Below, piece by piece: positions 22,615 to 34,500 of a stretch of 64,000 nt of DNA (within the stretch, counting starts at the first letter, position 1; each line of letters starts with the position of its first letter). A model generated the notes under the pieces. It was given only the letters and a program-made list of their open reading frames with translations, had not been told where the DNA came from and made no database searches. Position numbers and translations under genes: made by a program. The stretch lies in NCBI GenBank assembly GCA_015680685.1, contig MNCI01034323.1:353240-417239 (forward strand), written 5' to 3'. Source of the stretch: Gnetum montanum. Lineage: Eukaryota; Streptophyta; Gnetopsida; Gnetales; Gnetaceae.

Positions 22615-23936
22615 TTATTTTAGGAATTTTTTGATTTTTTTCTTTTTAATGTTAGGCGGTGTGTCAACGGGTACAATTCTGTATTCAGCGTCCCCTTTGG
22701 TGATCACTTTGAATGGTAATTCAGCACAAGAGATGTCCAATGGAATGGCTTCTACGTTAGTGTTTTTAGATGTCTCAGTCTCTGTGGCGATTTCTGTGTT
22801 GGTTTCTAATTGAGAAGGTGTATGTATGGTGTCAGGCGCAGGTGTTTCTGTTTTAGGTGGATTTGGATTACTGCCTACCGGTTGTTTTTCGTTTATGTCG
22901 TTTCGGCTAGGCTTTTCGAGTTCAACCTCTGAGCCTTGGTCCATGTCCATGTGCGATGAAACAATAGGTGCAGCTGTTTCCCCATGTATGATGATTTCAC
23001 CACCCTCATAAGGTAGGTGAATTTCTTAATGTATGGGGGAGGAGACCACTTTCAGTTGGGCCAACCTGGGTCTTCCTAATATTAGGTTGAATCCTGGCAT
23101 TTCATCGACCACGACGAAGTTGCAGATGTGGGAAATTGATCCCCCGCTATGAAGTCTAAGGTTATTATGCCCTTGACTATCATGCGTGACCCATTGAATG
23201 ATTTTAGACATGTAGTTGTAGTTAGCTTGATTGACTCTGTTAGCCCTAGTTGTTCAATGATGGTGTATGGTACCACGTTTGTAGCAGCTCCATCGTCTAC
23301 GTGGACCCTATGTATCTTGAACTGATTTATGCGTATCGTTATGAACATGGGGGCTGTTGTCACTTCCCCTATTTCTTTATCTACTTTAATGTTATCCTTG
23401 TGGAAGCTTAGTGGTTTGGACGTTGACCCTTAGGGCGAGGACATTACCGCATGAATGGATGGTTCGTTTGGGGGCAAGTTCTTGCTTACTGGGATGGACG
23501 TTAACATGCGTACCAAAGCTTCACGATGTGTTTGAGATGTAAGGATCAAGTCATACAAGCTTAGTGACGTGATCTTTTGCTTGAGTGCTTGTGTGACTTA
23601 TGTCAAAGCTATTGTCAAGTCTCTACTTTTGGGCGTGTTCGCATCAGTGGTGACTGGGTCCATTGGGCCCAACAGTTTTATTTCATGTTTCATTGGTTTA
23701 TTGTTTTTGCTTGGAGCTATTGTCTTAGGCACATCATGTTTTTTAGATGGTTCACCTTTATGTCCTACGTTTGGCTGACTGTTAGGCGGTGTCATGGGTA
23801 TGGCGTTAAGTGGAGTGGGTTTAGGTGGCCCCACGGCTAACCGTTGACGCTCCTTCTCCAAGCGTTCACACGTAAGCCTATTTGCTAAGAGTTCTTGTGT
23901 ATGGCATGGGGGTGGAGCCAGTCTGGGAGCCTCAGT
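22615..23936 (-). pseudogene. Element B aspartic protease and linker
   Basis: This continues the gag frame. It contains TIALT followed by a stop (23598-23600), LYDLILTSQTHREALVRML, then the retropepsin RVHVDDGAATNVVPYT (about 23310-23265) with its active-site Asp, and CLKSFNGSRMIVKG. One frameshift near 23100-23200 separates this from VVVDEMPGFNLILGRPRLAQL. The tail EELPF-like LPFKVITKGDAEYRI and KKKIKKFLK ends at 22615. It aligns along its length with the intact protease of element F. Besides the frameshift, the damage is stop codons. Confidence 0.88.
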
Positions 23937-26326
23937 TTACTTTGGGATTCTTACCATGTACGGAGCCGGGCGGGGTTGCAGTTGGGCAGTCAGATGTGGT
24001 TGAGCAGAAGGCTGGCCAGGCATCCTAACGATGTAGGGGCTAGGTTTGTCTTCCATTTGTGAGGTGGAGGTTTGATAATCATTAGGACTTGCGATGGTCC
24101 TAACAACATATGGGGTTTGTTTGGGCGAAGGCTGGACCTCCGCTGTTGCAACTGCGGGCAGCACTCGGACTACGAAAGGGGCAGGCCGAATAGGAAGGGT
24201 TGATAGACTCGGGGTAGTGACAGCGGGAGGTACGTGCACTACATATGATTTTTGTGGGGTGGGTGATAGTTGAGGAACGGACGCGGATGGAGTGGGAGGA
24301 ACATGGACTACAAAGGATTTGTTAGGTGTTTGTTGTTTATATTTAGGGTAGACGGTGTTAATGTCGGGAGTCTCGGGTTCATCATTAAAGCAGATCGTTT
24401 TGGTAACGTACGGCGCCTCCTTGGTGTTCAGAGGGTCTTTATACACCCCCATAGCCTGATTCTGTGGTTGGACCGGGTTGGCCTCATCAAAGGTGATTTG
24501 GCCTTTGTCTATCATTTGCTGTATATCCTGCTTCAAGGTGAAACAGTAATCCGTGCCATGTCCATTGCGTTGGTGGTAATCGCAAAAGCGATCCATTCTA
24601 AAGCCTTTGGGCACTGGGGGCTCATCCGGTGTTGCTAAGCTTGGGTTCTGAACGAGTTGACAGAACCAATCATGTCTCTGGATGGCCACAGGGGATAACT
24701 GTTTGTGTTTCATTAACCCAGCCTTCAGGAGTTGATCGAAGAGCTGGGATGGCTTCATAGGCAACGACGTATATTGAGAGGGTTCTTTCCTCTCAAAATT
24801 TCTCGTACGGCTTTGTGTGGGGTTTTGCGATGATGATGATTCCGGTACAGTCGCGGGTGTAGGTCTAGTATAGTTAGTAGGGGCTGCCGGTGGTTTGTTT
24901 GGTTGTTGCGTTTCCGCGATTGCCACTATGGTTGCCTTAGCCTTCTCTTTATCTTTTTTACTATGTTGATTTTTGAAGGCTAAGTATGCAGGGTCATGGC
25001 TTTTTTGAGCCACCTCTTCTATATTTTTGATTTGCACAAAGGCTTGGTTAAGATTACACGTGTTAAGATAGTATAATTTGGATTTGAAGAAGTCATTAAC
25101 GGCCCCCTTTAGAATTGTAAGCAGATATGTCTGGGGAATCGGCTCGTGTAACTCATTAAGAGCGGCACTCCACAGCTGAATGAATTTTTGTACAGGTTCA
25201 AGCGATGCTTGTTTAACCTATATGAGGCTGTCCAATGTCGCCTCAGGTTTCAAGTTATATTTGAATCTGGTCACCAACTGATGTAATAACTCTTCCAAGG
25301 AAAATATGGAATTCCGCGGTAGGGCCCAGTACCAATCAAGTGCTCTCCCTACGAGGGAGATGGGGAACATGCGCAAAATGGCATGGGGCCATGCCTGGAG
25401 TAACGCGCATTCTAATCTAAATGTTATTAAGTGGGCGTTGGGGTTCGTCTCCCCGTTATATTCAGTTAGTGTTGGCAGTGATATTCCTTTGGGCAAAGTT
25501 AGCAGCCAGATGGAAGGGCTGATGGGGTCATCGTGGTAGAAATGCACTACCTTCAACTCTCCATTGGCAGCTATTTTGAGGTGGTTGACCTCGTCAGTTA
25601 GTTCTTACATTAATTTTTTAGCATCTACCCAGTCTTGGGCACTGGGTAACACAGTTGCTTGGGGTTGTGATACATTATACAGGTTGGACTGTTGGATGGT
25701 AGGTTGGAAGGCTGAGAGCTGTGCAATTGGCGGTTGTACTTGTGGAATGTTCAGGGGGTGTGGCAGGAGGGACGACACATTGTAGGTGTGAGGTTGTTGC
25801 TGCTGTGGTTGTGGCTGTACTTAGGGAACATTGGCTGGTGGAATCATATGGGGTGGCATGTGGTGGTGAGAGGGTTGATGTGATGGTACACCCATTGCCA
25901 CCCATTGCCCAGCCACATTTTGTGAAGGAACCCCCTGTTGGGTTACAGTGGTGGAAGGGGCCTCGTGCGTTNNNNNNNNNNNNNNNNNNNNNNNNNNNNN
26001 NNNNNNNNNNNNNNNNNNNNNNNNNNNNNNNNNNNNNNNNNNNNNNNNNNNNNNNNNNNNNNNNNNNNNNNNNNNNNNNNNNNNNNNNNNNNNNNNNCAG
26101 CTTGTATCTTCACACATATGAAGTTATACTAGTCCTGGATTATAATGTTAGAGGTCGGGTTCCTCCCTTGCAACCTTAGGGACCGACGGGGCCCCACTAT
26201 GGATTGTGCCGCGGGCTGTTGGACAGCCATGGTGCCCGCGACGTCGGTGAGTTGAGCGATTGCAGCAGTGGTGTTTACGGGGTTCATGATGACCTGTTGA
26301 GGGTATGACATGGGGTAGAGGTGCAA
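23937..26326 (-). pseudogene. Element B gag polyprotein
   Basis: Gag forms the virus-like particle and packages RNA. From 26326 the N-terminus contains RRSLRLQGRNP, matching SLRLQGKGP in element F. An assembly gap (about 25972-26097) removes part of the Pro/Gln-rich region. The gag core lies at 25556-25040 (FYHDDPISPS, PTLTEYNGETNPNAHLITF, ALDWYWALP, RFKYNLKPEATLDSL) and is broken by TAG at 25218-25220. A zinc knuckle of the form C-x2-H-x4-H-x4-C (CDYHQRNGHGTDYC) follows at about 24590-24549. The linker to protease has six or so repeats of a PYVVRVPP-like motif, and the frame ends at a stop at 23937-23939. The length and order match element F. Confidence 0.9.
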
Positions 26327-26339
26327 AATTAGTGTACCT

Positions 26340-26900
26340 AGTACAACGTAAACTTAGGTGGTAACGTGCAGCGTATACGCTTCAACGTCCAGCGTATAGC
26401 ATCAACGTAGACAGCGTATAGGGATGGAGCGTATAAGGTCAGCGTAGAGAAGCCTATAGCGTAAGGAGTGCAGCGTATACGCTAGACAGCGTATACAGTG
26501 TCAGAATTATAGCATATGAAGTGTGGTATAAATAAACAGCAGCGGAAACGAGTTTGCAGCGTAAACAGAATCTCAGAGAAAGTATGTAGCATAGACAAAA
26601 TCTACGACGTGAAAAGCATAGTGTAAATGGATAGCAGCGTAGACAAGTCTACAGTGTAAAAATGTGCAGTGTGAACTTTGCGGTGGCGTATGTCAGGAGC
26701 GTAAACAAGATTTTATATGCTGTGTAAATCGTGCGGCGTATATGTTGCAGCGTAGACGCTGGGAGTTCTGCGGACAAAGTCCATGTAGGGTTGACAACGT
26801 AGACGCTGGAAGACTTGTAGAGGGTGAGTTTTGAACAGGGAGGCGTAAACGTTGATTAGCGTAGACGCTGGGGAGCGTGCAGGTAAGGTTTTAGATGGAG
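26340..26900. repeat. GCGTA-rich leader of element B between the primer site and gag
   Basis: The 5' leader of the element (read minus-strand from 26900 to 26340) is dense in GCGTATACGCT, AGCGTAGAC and AGCGTAAAC words, more degenerate than the LTR array. No frame is open. It separates the primer site from the gag start by about 575 bases, which is long for a retroelement leader. Confidence 0.7.
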
Positions 26901-26918
26901 GTCCTCCTTCTAGCGCTA
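26901..26918 (-). promoter_or_regulatory. Element B primer-binding site
   Basis: On the minus strand, five bases (gaaat) after the LTR end comes TAGCGCTAGAAGGAGGAC. Element F has TGGCGCTAGAAGGAGGG in the same place. I could not name the complementary tRNA with confidence. The position and conservation between the elements make it the primer site. Confidence 0.75.
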
Positions 26919-26923
26919 ATTTC

Positions 26924-28116
26924 TGTACCGCCCGAAATCGTCGGCCTCCGACTGGAAAGAAATAGAGACTGTGGGATCATAGGATGCGTACAAAAGACCC
27001 TACCTTGGCCTGAGGGCGAGCTGGAATGAACGAAGGTAGAGCACCTCGGGTGGTCCACACGCAGATCAGACAAGGATTTCCTCGAACGTACATCGAAGTG
27101 CTATACGTTGGGTTATACGTAAACGGTGTAGCGAGCGTAAACAAAGCATAAACAATGTAACCAATGCAAATAGAGCGTAAACATAAACAAGCGTAAATAG
27201 AGTATGTATAAGAATTAATGGAAACTGTAAATGATTATGGGAAGAAAATGTAACAATGGCATTACAGAATGAGAATACAATGCACCGGTCTAACGCAGTT
27301 GTGAATGGAACACAAGGCGGATGAAAGCCCCGGCGGTTGCAGGGATGACTGCGGCTGGTTCACTGTAAGCACGGCGTAGAGGTTGTATTCTCAACGTACA
27401 GAGTTGCCCAGCGTAAAAGGTTTTGTGCTCTGGTTCTCAGCGTCTCTATTCTTTGGTATGCTCTAGGAATTTGCCAAAACGTTTTCGATTTCGTCAGAAA
27501 TTGGACTTTTATACAGGGTTTTGACGGTGGCCTTGGGTTAAGAGACACGTGGCACGTTGACCAGGTGTAAGGGCATAAAATTTACAAGTGTACAATATGT
27601 TACATTTGTCGGGCGTATACGCTGTCTGCAGCGAGCATAGACTGTGGGCGTATACGCTGGTGGATGCTAGGCATATACGCTGGGGCGTATACGCTGATGT
27701 GCTGGGCATATACGCTGGTGGTTGCTGCCTTGTGCCAAATCTCGCTCTGTAGTGCTGTTTTCATGTCGTCTTTGGAGGTTTCATGCCAGACGTCTGCATT
27801 TGTTGTACCTGCTGAGCGTACATGTGAGGCATGTACGCTGGTCGTCTATGCTGTACGTCTACACTAGGCGTATACGCTGTGACTTTGAGCATACACGCTA
27901 GGTGTATATGCTGAGAATTTGAGCGTATACATTGGGAATGTACAATTAGGCATATACGCTGGGCGTATACGCTGGAACTGCATACTTAGTGAAAATCGAG
28001 CATATGATCTCCGAAGTTGCCATGTTTTACCCCAAATGCAGCTGTGGTCGTCTGGGGGTCCCAGGGACCTGCTTGGTGTTGGACAAGTACTAAGCTCCAA
28101 ATTTTGTGGTGTTTCA
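26924..28116 (-). repeat. Element B 5' LTR
   Basis: It is 1,193 bp, near-identical in layout to 10937-12125. A minus-strand TATAAAAG box lies at 27506-27513 and the palindrome array at 27600-28000. It ends TTTCA at 28116 beside the GTTTG duplication. Confidence 0.92.
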
Positions 28117-28121
28117 GTTTG

Positions 28122-30552
28122 GGCTGTTGGTTTTGAAGAAATTTCTTCTCTTTGTACGGTTGTCATAACTAGCAGTGGGTTAAAGGTTTACAACTCTTGT
28201 AGCATTACGTTGCTATGGTTGAGTGGGGAATTCCCCTTACATTACTAGAGTGGGTGGTAATGGAGCTATCAGTGTGAGAGTTGCAGATGGATTTGGAGGA
28301 TGGTATGCATGTGGTGTGTCTCTTCTAGGAGAAGGAGTCCTATAATACTCCCGAGCTTGGTAGTGACATGGTGGTGTCACACGACCAACAGAGTCATGTG
28401 GAGAGATTAGCTACTATACGTAATAGCCATATGGATCCAGTTGCCGGTAAGGGTATTGTTGCCTTGGTGGTGGAATCCCCCATGACTGTGGGTATTGCCA
28501 CTATTGGTGTTGCTCCATAGGTTGTGGCAGAGTTCCACTTGGATAATATGTTAAGGGTTAGTGGAACTACCTTGGATTACCTTGGGGATAAGGCAACCTT
28601 CGAGGTGCTTGCCATTTGTTAAGTCGTGGGTTAAGTGCATACACTCCAAACTCTTGCAGATGTGAGATTATTGGGTAACATCCCTTAGGATGGTCATACT
28701 AGCATATCTCACATCCACCATCATTTTTCGTATCATAATCCACAACCTCTTCATTGATGATCATTTTACCCTTACCTTTGTTATGTGCATTGTCCATGTC
28801 CCTCTTTTTCTTTTTATCATAGTCACTACCTCGCTCCTTAGACTCCTCTACGATTTTTAGAACGGTTTCAAATCTACTGTCTAAGGAGTTCCACATTTGG
28901 TCTACCTTAGTTGACACTTCTATTGTTAATTTTTGCTGCGGCAAGGTTTTCCTATGCACCAACGCTTCGAGTGGTGACTCTTCCTCCTCGTCACAGAATC
29001 TCACTCCCCTCTTTTGGAGGGAAGGATCGCGGTTGTACTCTTCCATGCTTTCTCTCTTATGTAGCTCTCCTTCTTCCTTAGCTACTTGCTTCAACAATCT
29101 ATGTACCTGATGGAATCTAAGCTTTGATAATCTCCCTTGGGCATATGTTCCAAGGGTTCTCTTGGTTTCATGCCTAAATCTATCTATGAGATGGCATAGT
29201 TGATCTCGTTGTGCGTAACCATGGCCCGGGCAACGATGTAACAGTGCATAATAATGGCCCATGGCAACATCCAAGGATTCATGATTTCTTTGCTTCCATC
29301 CTTGGATTTGCTTTCATAGGTTGGACACCCAGGAGTACGTTTGATACTTATCATTAAACAGTTCTAGCATCGTACTCCACCTCCTAATGGTTTCCAGTTC
29401 TAAGGTCCGGTACTAGCTTTTTGCTTCCTTTACTAGGGTCCTTGGGAAAAAATTTAATTTTTGCCACTCGTTCTCTATGTTCTGCAAGGTACATGCATCG
29501 TGAAATGCTTACAAATGGTTCTAAGGATCAGTGTTGTATGCCCCCTCAAATCGTGGGATGTTATTCATATCTAATCTCTTGATCCTGCTATCTTTCTGGT
29601 GCCTTGTAGGAATTCTCACAGCCTCCGTGATGTCTAACATGCTTCAGGTTGCAAGTAGGGGTTCTTCAAGGTCATTTCATTTATGGCATCTGTGATGTCT
29701 ACACGGTTCCCTACTCTCCCTTTTTTCATGCCTTGATTATTTCGAGTGCCTTTGGCCTTTTTCTCGACTCTCCCGTCGAGGTTTCTCACTATGTTTACCC
29801 TTATCCTCACGGTTAGGCTCCTTATGACTACATCTTGATATTGAAGGAGAGGGTGAATGTGATGATGAAGGTAAAGAAGAAGGAGAACCATCACCATGAT
29901 GATGTTCCCTACCTTCTCTTCGGTGGTCCCTACCGCGATCATGATTATGATCAGAATGCTCGTCCTTATCATGTGTTCATGTTCGCTCGTTGAACACTTG
30001 GTGTTCTTGGGGATCAGAACCAAGATTATGAATTGTGGAGTGTAGCTTCTGATACACCACCTCCTAACCATTGTTAGGAGGGGGAATACCATTTTGTGGA
30101 GAACCTATTAAAATAGGTTTACCACTCTCAATTTCGCTTAGGATGGGTGGAGCGTTATGGGGGCCTTTGCCCTTCAAAGATGTATAGTATCTCTCCTAGT
30201 GCAAGTCCCGTTGACGTTGCACTTCTATGCGATGGTAGTCCCTTGCTTAGTGTTCATATGCAACATATTCTGCATATAACTGTGACATGCCTAGTCATGC
30301 GAGAGCACGAAGAATCCTGTTGGGGACTGCTCGGTCTGGAGGCAACACTATGTTACCTTCCAAATCTCTCCAACACAGTTGCTCATCTGGATGGAGGATA
30401 AAAGTAAAGTTAGGTACATATTCATTGTGATGAATATATACCACTCAGAATTTCTGAGGCACTGGCAGATTTTGTTTATGTGTGTTGTGCCACCGACTAT
30501 CTCTAGTGTTGGTCCTAGGTGATGAAGTGCTTTTGTTTGAAGAAGAAGACAT
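28122..30552 (-). pseudogene. Element D gag, right of the B insertion
   Basis: The start ATG at 30552 gives MSSSSNKS, matching the start of C's gag at 44535. Collinear blocks follow. RDQLCHLIDRFRHETKRTLG and HRLLKQVAKEEGE are at 29274-28960. SLQKRGVRFCDEEEESPLE is near 28995, and KGKGKMIINEEVVDYD near 28770. A zinc-knuckle-like CEIC ends that open frame near 28699. The Pro/Gln-rich tail runs to 28122, where element B interrupts it. Several stops and frameshifts separate the blocks. The frame at 29634-30092 overlaps an Arg/Ser/His-rich linker and is probably not the translated frame. Confidence 0.8.
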
Positions 30553-30682
30553 TTTAGTCTTGTACGGTGTGCTGTTTACTGTTATGTTATTTTTTTCATT
30601 TGATCAACCCTAAGGTCCGTTTAAGCTTCCCAATGATTTGAATGACATCCTATGTTCTACGTAGCACACAAACAACTAAGTC

Positions 30683-30699
30683 CCTAGCAACGACGCCAA
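30683..30699 (-). promoter_or_regulatory. Element D primer-binding site (tRNA-Asp type)
   Basis: Minus-strand TTGGCGTCGTTGCTAGGGA directly follows the 5' LTR. Plant tRNA-Asp ends in a sequence whose complement is TGGCGCCGTTGCCGGGGA, so D's site has a few mismatches. Element C's site (44397-44414) is a closer match. Confidence 0.78.
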
Positions 30700-31525
30700 T
30701 GATGAGTGGCGAGGTACCCCTACACTCAACCATACGAATACGAGCGTCTCACGTGCGATCCAGTCAAACTCCAAGGACTAAGTGCTTATGCGCCTTATGG
30801 AACACCTAAGGTTAAATAATTGTTGTCTTCCCAAACTTACTTGTATTGTCATGGTTGTATGGTTAAGTAAGCTTGAGGTATATGATTTTTATATCTTTTA
30901 TCTTTTTAACATCTATGCTAATGAGGAAGGGTGAAGAGACTAAGTAAGTAACTTTCATTAACTACTCATTAACTAAGTTCTAATTGTCCTAGCACTAGTA
31001 TCCATTCCCACTTGCCGCACACACCCTGAACCAGTGCAACATTGCTGGGATTACCAAATGCTATTCGTTACTGGGTTACCAAGCGTTACACATGTGCTCG
31101 AAGCAGTTGTACTGAATGCACTTAACTAGGAGAGTTGAGGGTTGAGAGAGATTTAATTATTAGGAAAGAAATTAAACATTTAATAGTAATTAAATCCTAA
31201 TTAGCTTAGTCTATGTGCTGCAAGGTTTATCAGAAAGTTTGTCTTTATTTCCATACATAAATATGTGTTCAGGTACAATTTGCTCGAATAAAGATCTGTT
31301 AACTTTAGGACTCCTACTGCTTGCACATGGAAATTATTCTAACTTTGGAATGGTAAAATTGGTATAGTTTAGCTAAGGGTCTAGATCTAGATGATATTAC
31401 AAGGGAAAGCTACCTCTTATTTATAGAATTGGCAAGGGGCTATGATATCGCGTATGCGATATCACAGGGGCTGACGCGATATCGCGGACATGATATCGTG
31501 GCCGATGTGATATCATGGCTCATCA
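30700..31525 (-). repeat. Element D 5' LTR
   Basis: It is 826 bp and pairs with 8459-9271. A TATAAATA box on the minus strand is at 31418-31425. The U3 end at 31440-31520 carries five or six GATATC-centred palindromes (gcgatatcgcg, atgatatcgtg and similar). Confidence 0.92.
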
Positions 31526-34500
31526 GTAGGCATCCTACTTGACCTTGTGTTGCCTCTTATGATTCTTTTGTCCTTGACTCCACTCAAGGACCTAAGCACA
31601 ATAGTTCTTCTTCTCATCAGCTTTATGATTTATTAGATCAATTTGAAGCTTATGTTTCACTACCTCTCAGGCAAGGACAACCTTGCCATGAATAGCATTC
31701 TAATAATAGGCCCAAGTTATTTCTTTGATGTGTAAGGAGTCATTGTTGGTCATTTGGGCCTCCACAAAATCCTTGCAATCCTTGAGATCCTTTACCTTCG
31801 CTTTTAGCTACTTGTTCTCCTTTCTTAATGCCATAACTTATTTCTATAGGAACTCATTGGAGCTTCTGCATTCCCACAAAGATTTTGCACATGAAAGTGC
31901 ACATCTAGTGGTACCCTCATACAATTTACATGGAACATTTTCTACATCAGGAAGGAAGGTAGGCAATGCATTAATCTCTATAGCTGAGTTAGGATCCCAT
32001 CTCAACTTAGGCACTATAAACAACAAAATTAGACACGCAAAATTGGTTAACAACTAAAAAAATGAAAGCTAACAAAAATTACATAATTGTTAAAATTTTT
32101 TAAAAATAAAAAACATGTAAGCAACAAAGGTAAAATGGTTTAGAAATCTCACCAACTTTAGGAGCTATCTGCTATAACTAGTTGATCATGTATTCAGCTA
32201 TGCCCCACATGAATTCAATCTTATTAGGGGTATTCACCCATGGTTGCATGCGGAAGGTGAGGGTTGAAGCATTAGCTTGAGGCTCCAAAGCTACAAAAAA
32301 TATAACAAATGATTAACAATTGATGATCAAAGTTAAACATAAAACAACAAAAATGATATACATAACTTGTGAAACCAAAAATCACAAGTACCTAAAAGAT
32401 CCTCTAGTGTGATGATAGAAGGTTCACCTAAGTGTGAATCCTCAAAAAAGGCATCGTAGTTGTCCACTAGAGGATGGGATAGATCCTCATACTCATGATG
32501 TTGTAGTGCTTCCTCTTCTTGACACCTTTGTTTTGCCTCAACCACTGCTACTGCTACATCCTCCTGTTCTTGTTGCTTGCCTACAAATACAACAACCACA
32601 AAATGTAGAACAAGTTAGCACATTTCACCTAAATTATAACTTAAATATAAATTTAAAGCAAATTAATGGAAAATCATAAAACAAATAAAATGTACCTCTA
32701 ACCCCATCTTGCACCTAGTTAAGCTTAATGATCAACCTCCTCTTCAAGGGCTTCTCAAAAACTTGCACTATCTCATGAATTAAAGGCCTCTTAAGTTTTA
32801 CTCTAGTTAACCCCTTGACTTCAACAAACAACTTCTTGTCATTTTTCAAATTTTCATGATCAACTTGGGGCTCTCTCCCTATGATGTTAGGGGATGCACA
32901 ATATTTCCCACCAAATCCTTTAGTGGTGATGGATACCAATTTAACCACACCTTCCAGTGGATCTTGGGCATGCATGGTCTAAAAAATATGCCTTATCCAA
33001 GACTTGGGAAGTTGGGATGGGTCTTGGGGCCCATCCTTTCTCACTATGAGGAACTTTGAAAACCTTCATAGATAAGCTACAAAAAATGTGAAATGCACAT
33101 GGCACTTCATTATAAGATTTTCTTGGAGCTTTAGGATTTTACTTTATAACCCAAAAACCAAATGAGAAGCCTAGTTGAATTGGAGGCCCTTGATTAGGAC
33201 CTTCTTCATGATCCATGCTTGCTCAAGATCCATTATCTTTCCCTATGAAAGAAACTTAGGAAACACACAGGATCAGAATAGGGGATACATATCTCTAATG
33301 TCAAGAACTTGGAACTAGCTTAGAGAGAGCCCCTTATTACCATGAAGAGTGTTTAACCACTTCTCAACTTTCTCTCGATGATCCATCTCCTTCTCTGCTT
33401 TGGTGGTAATCATCGCACCCTCATTGGGAATACCAAAGAGGTCATTGAATGTGAATTCATTAATATCTAAGGTAATGGTCACATTGTGAACATAGGTAAC
33501 AAACCTCTTGACTCCTTTACTAAAGAAGTCAATGATGTTAGTCATTTCTATAGTGAGAATAATGGGACTTGGGACCATGAAGGTGTCAAGCAGGTCTGCA
33601 TGAAAGATCCTAGCCTAAACGGCCTTGGGTGCATGATCAGCCAACCAATATTAGTTAAGTTTCACCTCACTGAACCTAAGGGTTAATGTCTCATTAGTTC
33701 ATCCTAAAGTGATTATCGTCACTTCAGCTAATGGCATAGCTCCTACAACATAACAAAAATGGCCCATTAGTCTTAACATGGGTGCATCATGTAAAACAAA
33801 ATATAACAAATATAACCAAATTAAATAAAAAATAATATATCAATTTAAAAAAATAAAGCCTAAATAATTCAATGACCATAGATAACCAAAATTAACAAAC
33901 AAGTATACTCACTTCACCTAAATAATAAAGGCATCCTTAAAGCTCTAGGAGGTGGGTTTATTTTTGCATCATGAGATGGATTTTCCCACTCGCTATGAAT
34001 CATCCCATTCACTAGACACATCTTGTAGCCATTAGGATGACATTTGATATAATTATCAAACCCATACTTCAATTGGTCCATCACCTCAAGCCTTATTATT
34101 GGGCTTTTGATGAACACCCCCACTATTGTTTGGACCAAGGGTAAAATGTTGTTACCCTTGATCAATCCTTGATCACTTACCCTATACCTATAGGCAAGTG
34201 AAACAATGAAAGTTGTTATAACTTAATGACAAAAGAAAAATGAAAAATAAAATGAAAATCACAAATTATAATGATTGCACATACCCCTCTATATGGTAGA
34301 TAGTGCTTGGAGGGTTTTGAAACAAGGTATGCATGCGATGGCCAACCAACAAGGTGTTATCTATATTGTATTGCCTGAACTTGGACATATCCCAAATTTT
34401 TGATAATTTGTATGTCCATAGTGGTTGTGTCATCATGTACTTTACCCTCTACATGGATCTCAGGATCATCAACTAAGAACTTGATGATCATACTTGAGGA

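Larger units (their letters stand above)
10937..28116 (-). mobile_element. Element B: nearly complete Tat-lineage Ty3/gypsy element
   Basis: LTRs lie at 10937-12125 and 26924-28116 (TGTACCG...TTTCA on the plus strand). The outer flanks are GTTTG at 10932-10936 and at 28117-28121, a perfect five-base duplication. In element order (minus) it has: 5' LTR, primer site (26901-26918), gag (26326-23937), protease (to 22615), repeat array, antisense gene (17630-22080, plus), repeat array, RT, RNase H, second RNase H and integrase (16973-13583), a third repeat array (13180-13560), a polypurine tract (12126-12142) and the 3' LTR. Two RNase H domains in a row are the known mark of the Tat lineage. Two assembly gaps (about 14487-14553 and 25972-26097) lie inside it. 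All frames carry stops, so this copy is inactive. Confidence 0.93.
8459..31525 (-). mobile_element. Element D: non-autonomous Athila-like LTR element, interrupted by element B
   Basis: LTRs at 8459-9271 and 30700-31525 begin TGATGAG and end CTCATCA as read on the plus strand. Both outer flanks carry the same five bases, GTAGG (8454-8458 and 31526-31530), a perfect target duplication. Gag starts at 30552 next to the primer site, so the element reads minus-strand. It is the same family as element C (43784-50696), with matching LTR, gag start, protease start and 3' non-coding region. Without element B (10937-28116) its length is about 5.9 kb. Relative to C it lacks most of the protease and the T-rich region. 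No RT, RNase H or integrase is present. Confidence 0.92.
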
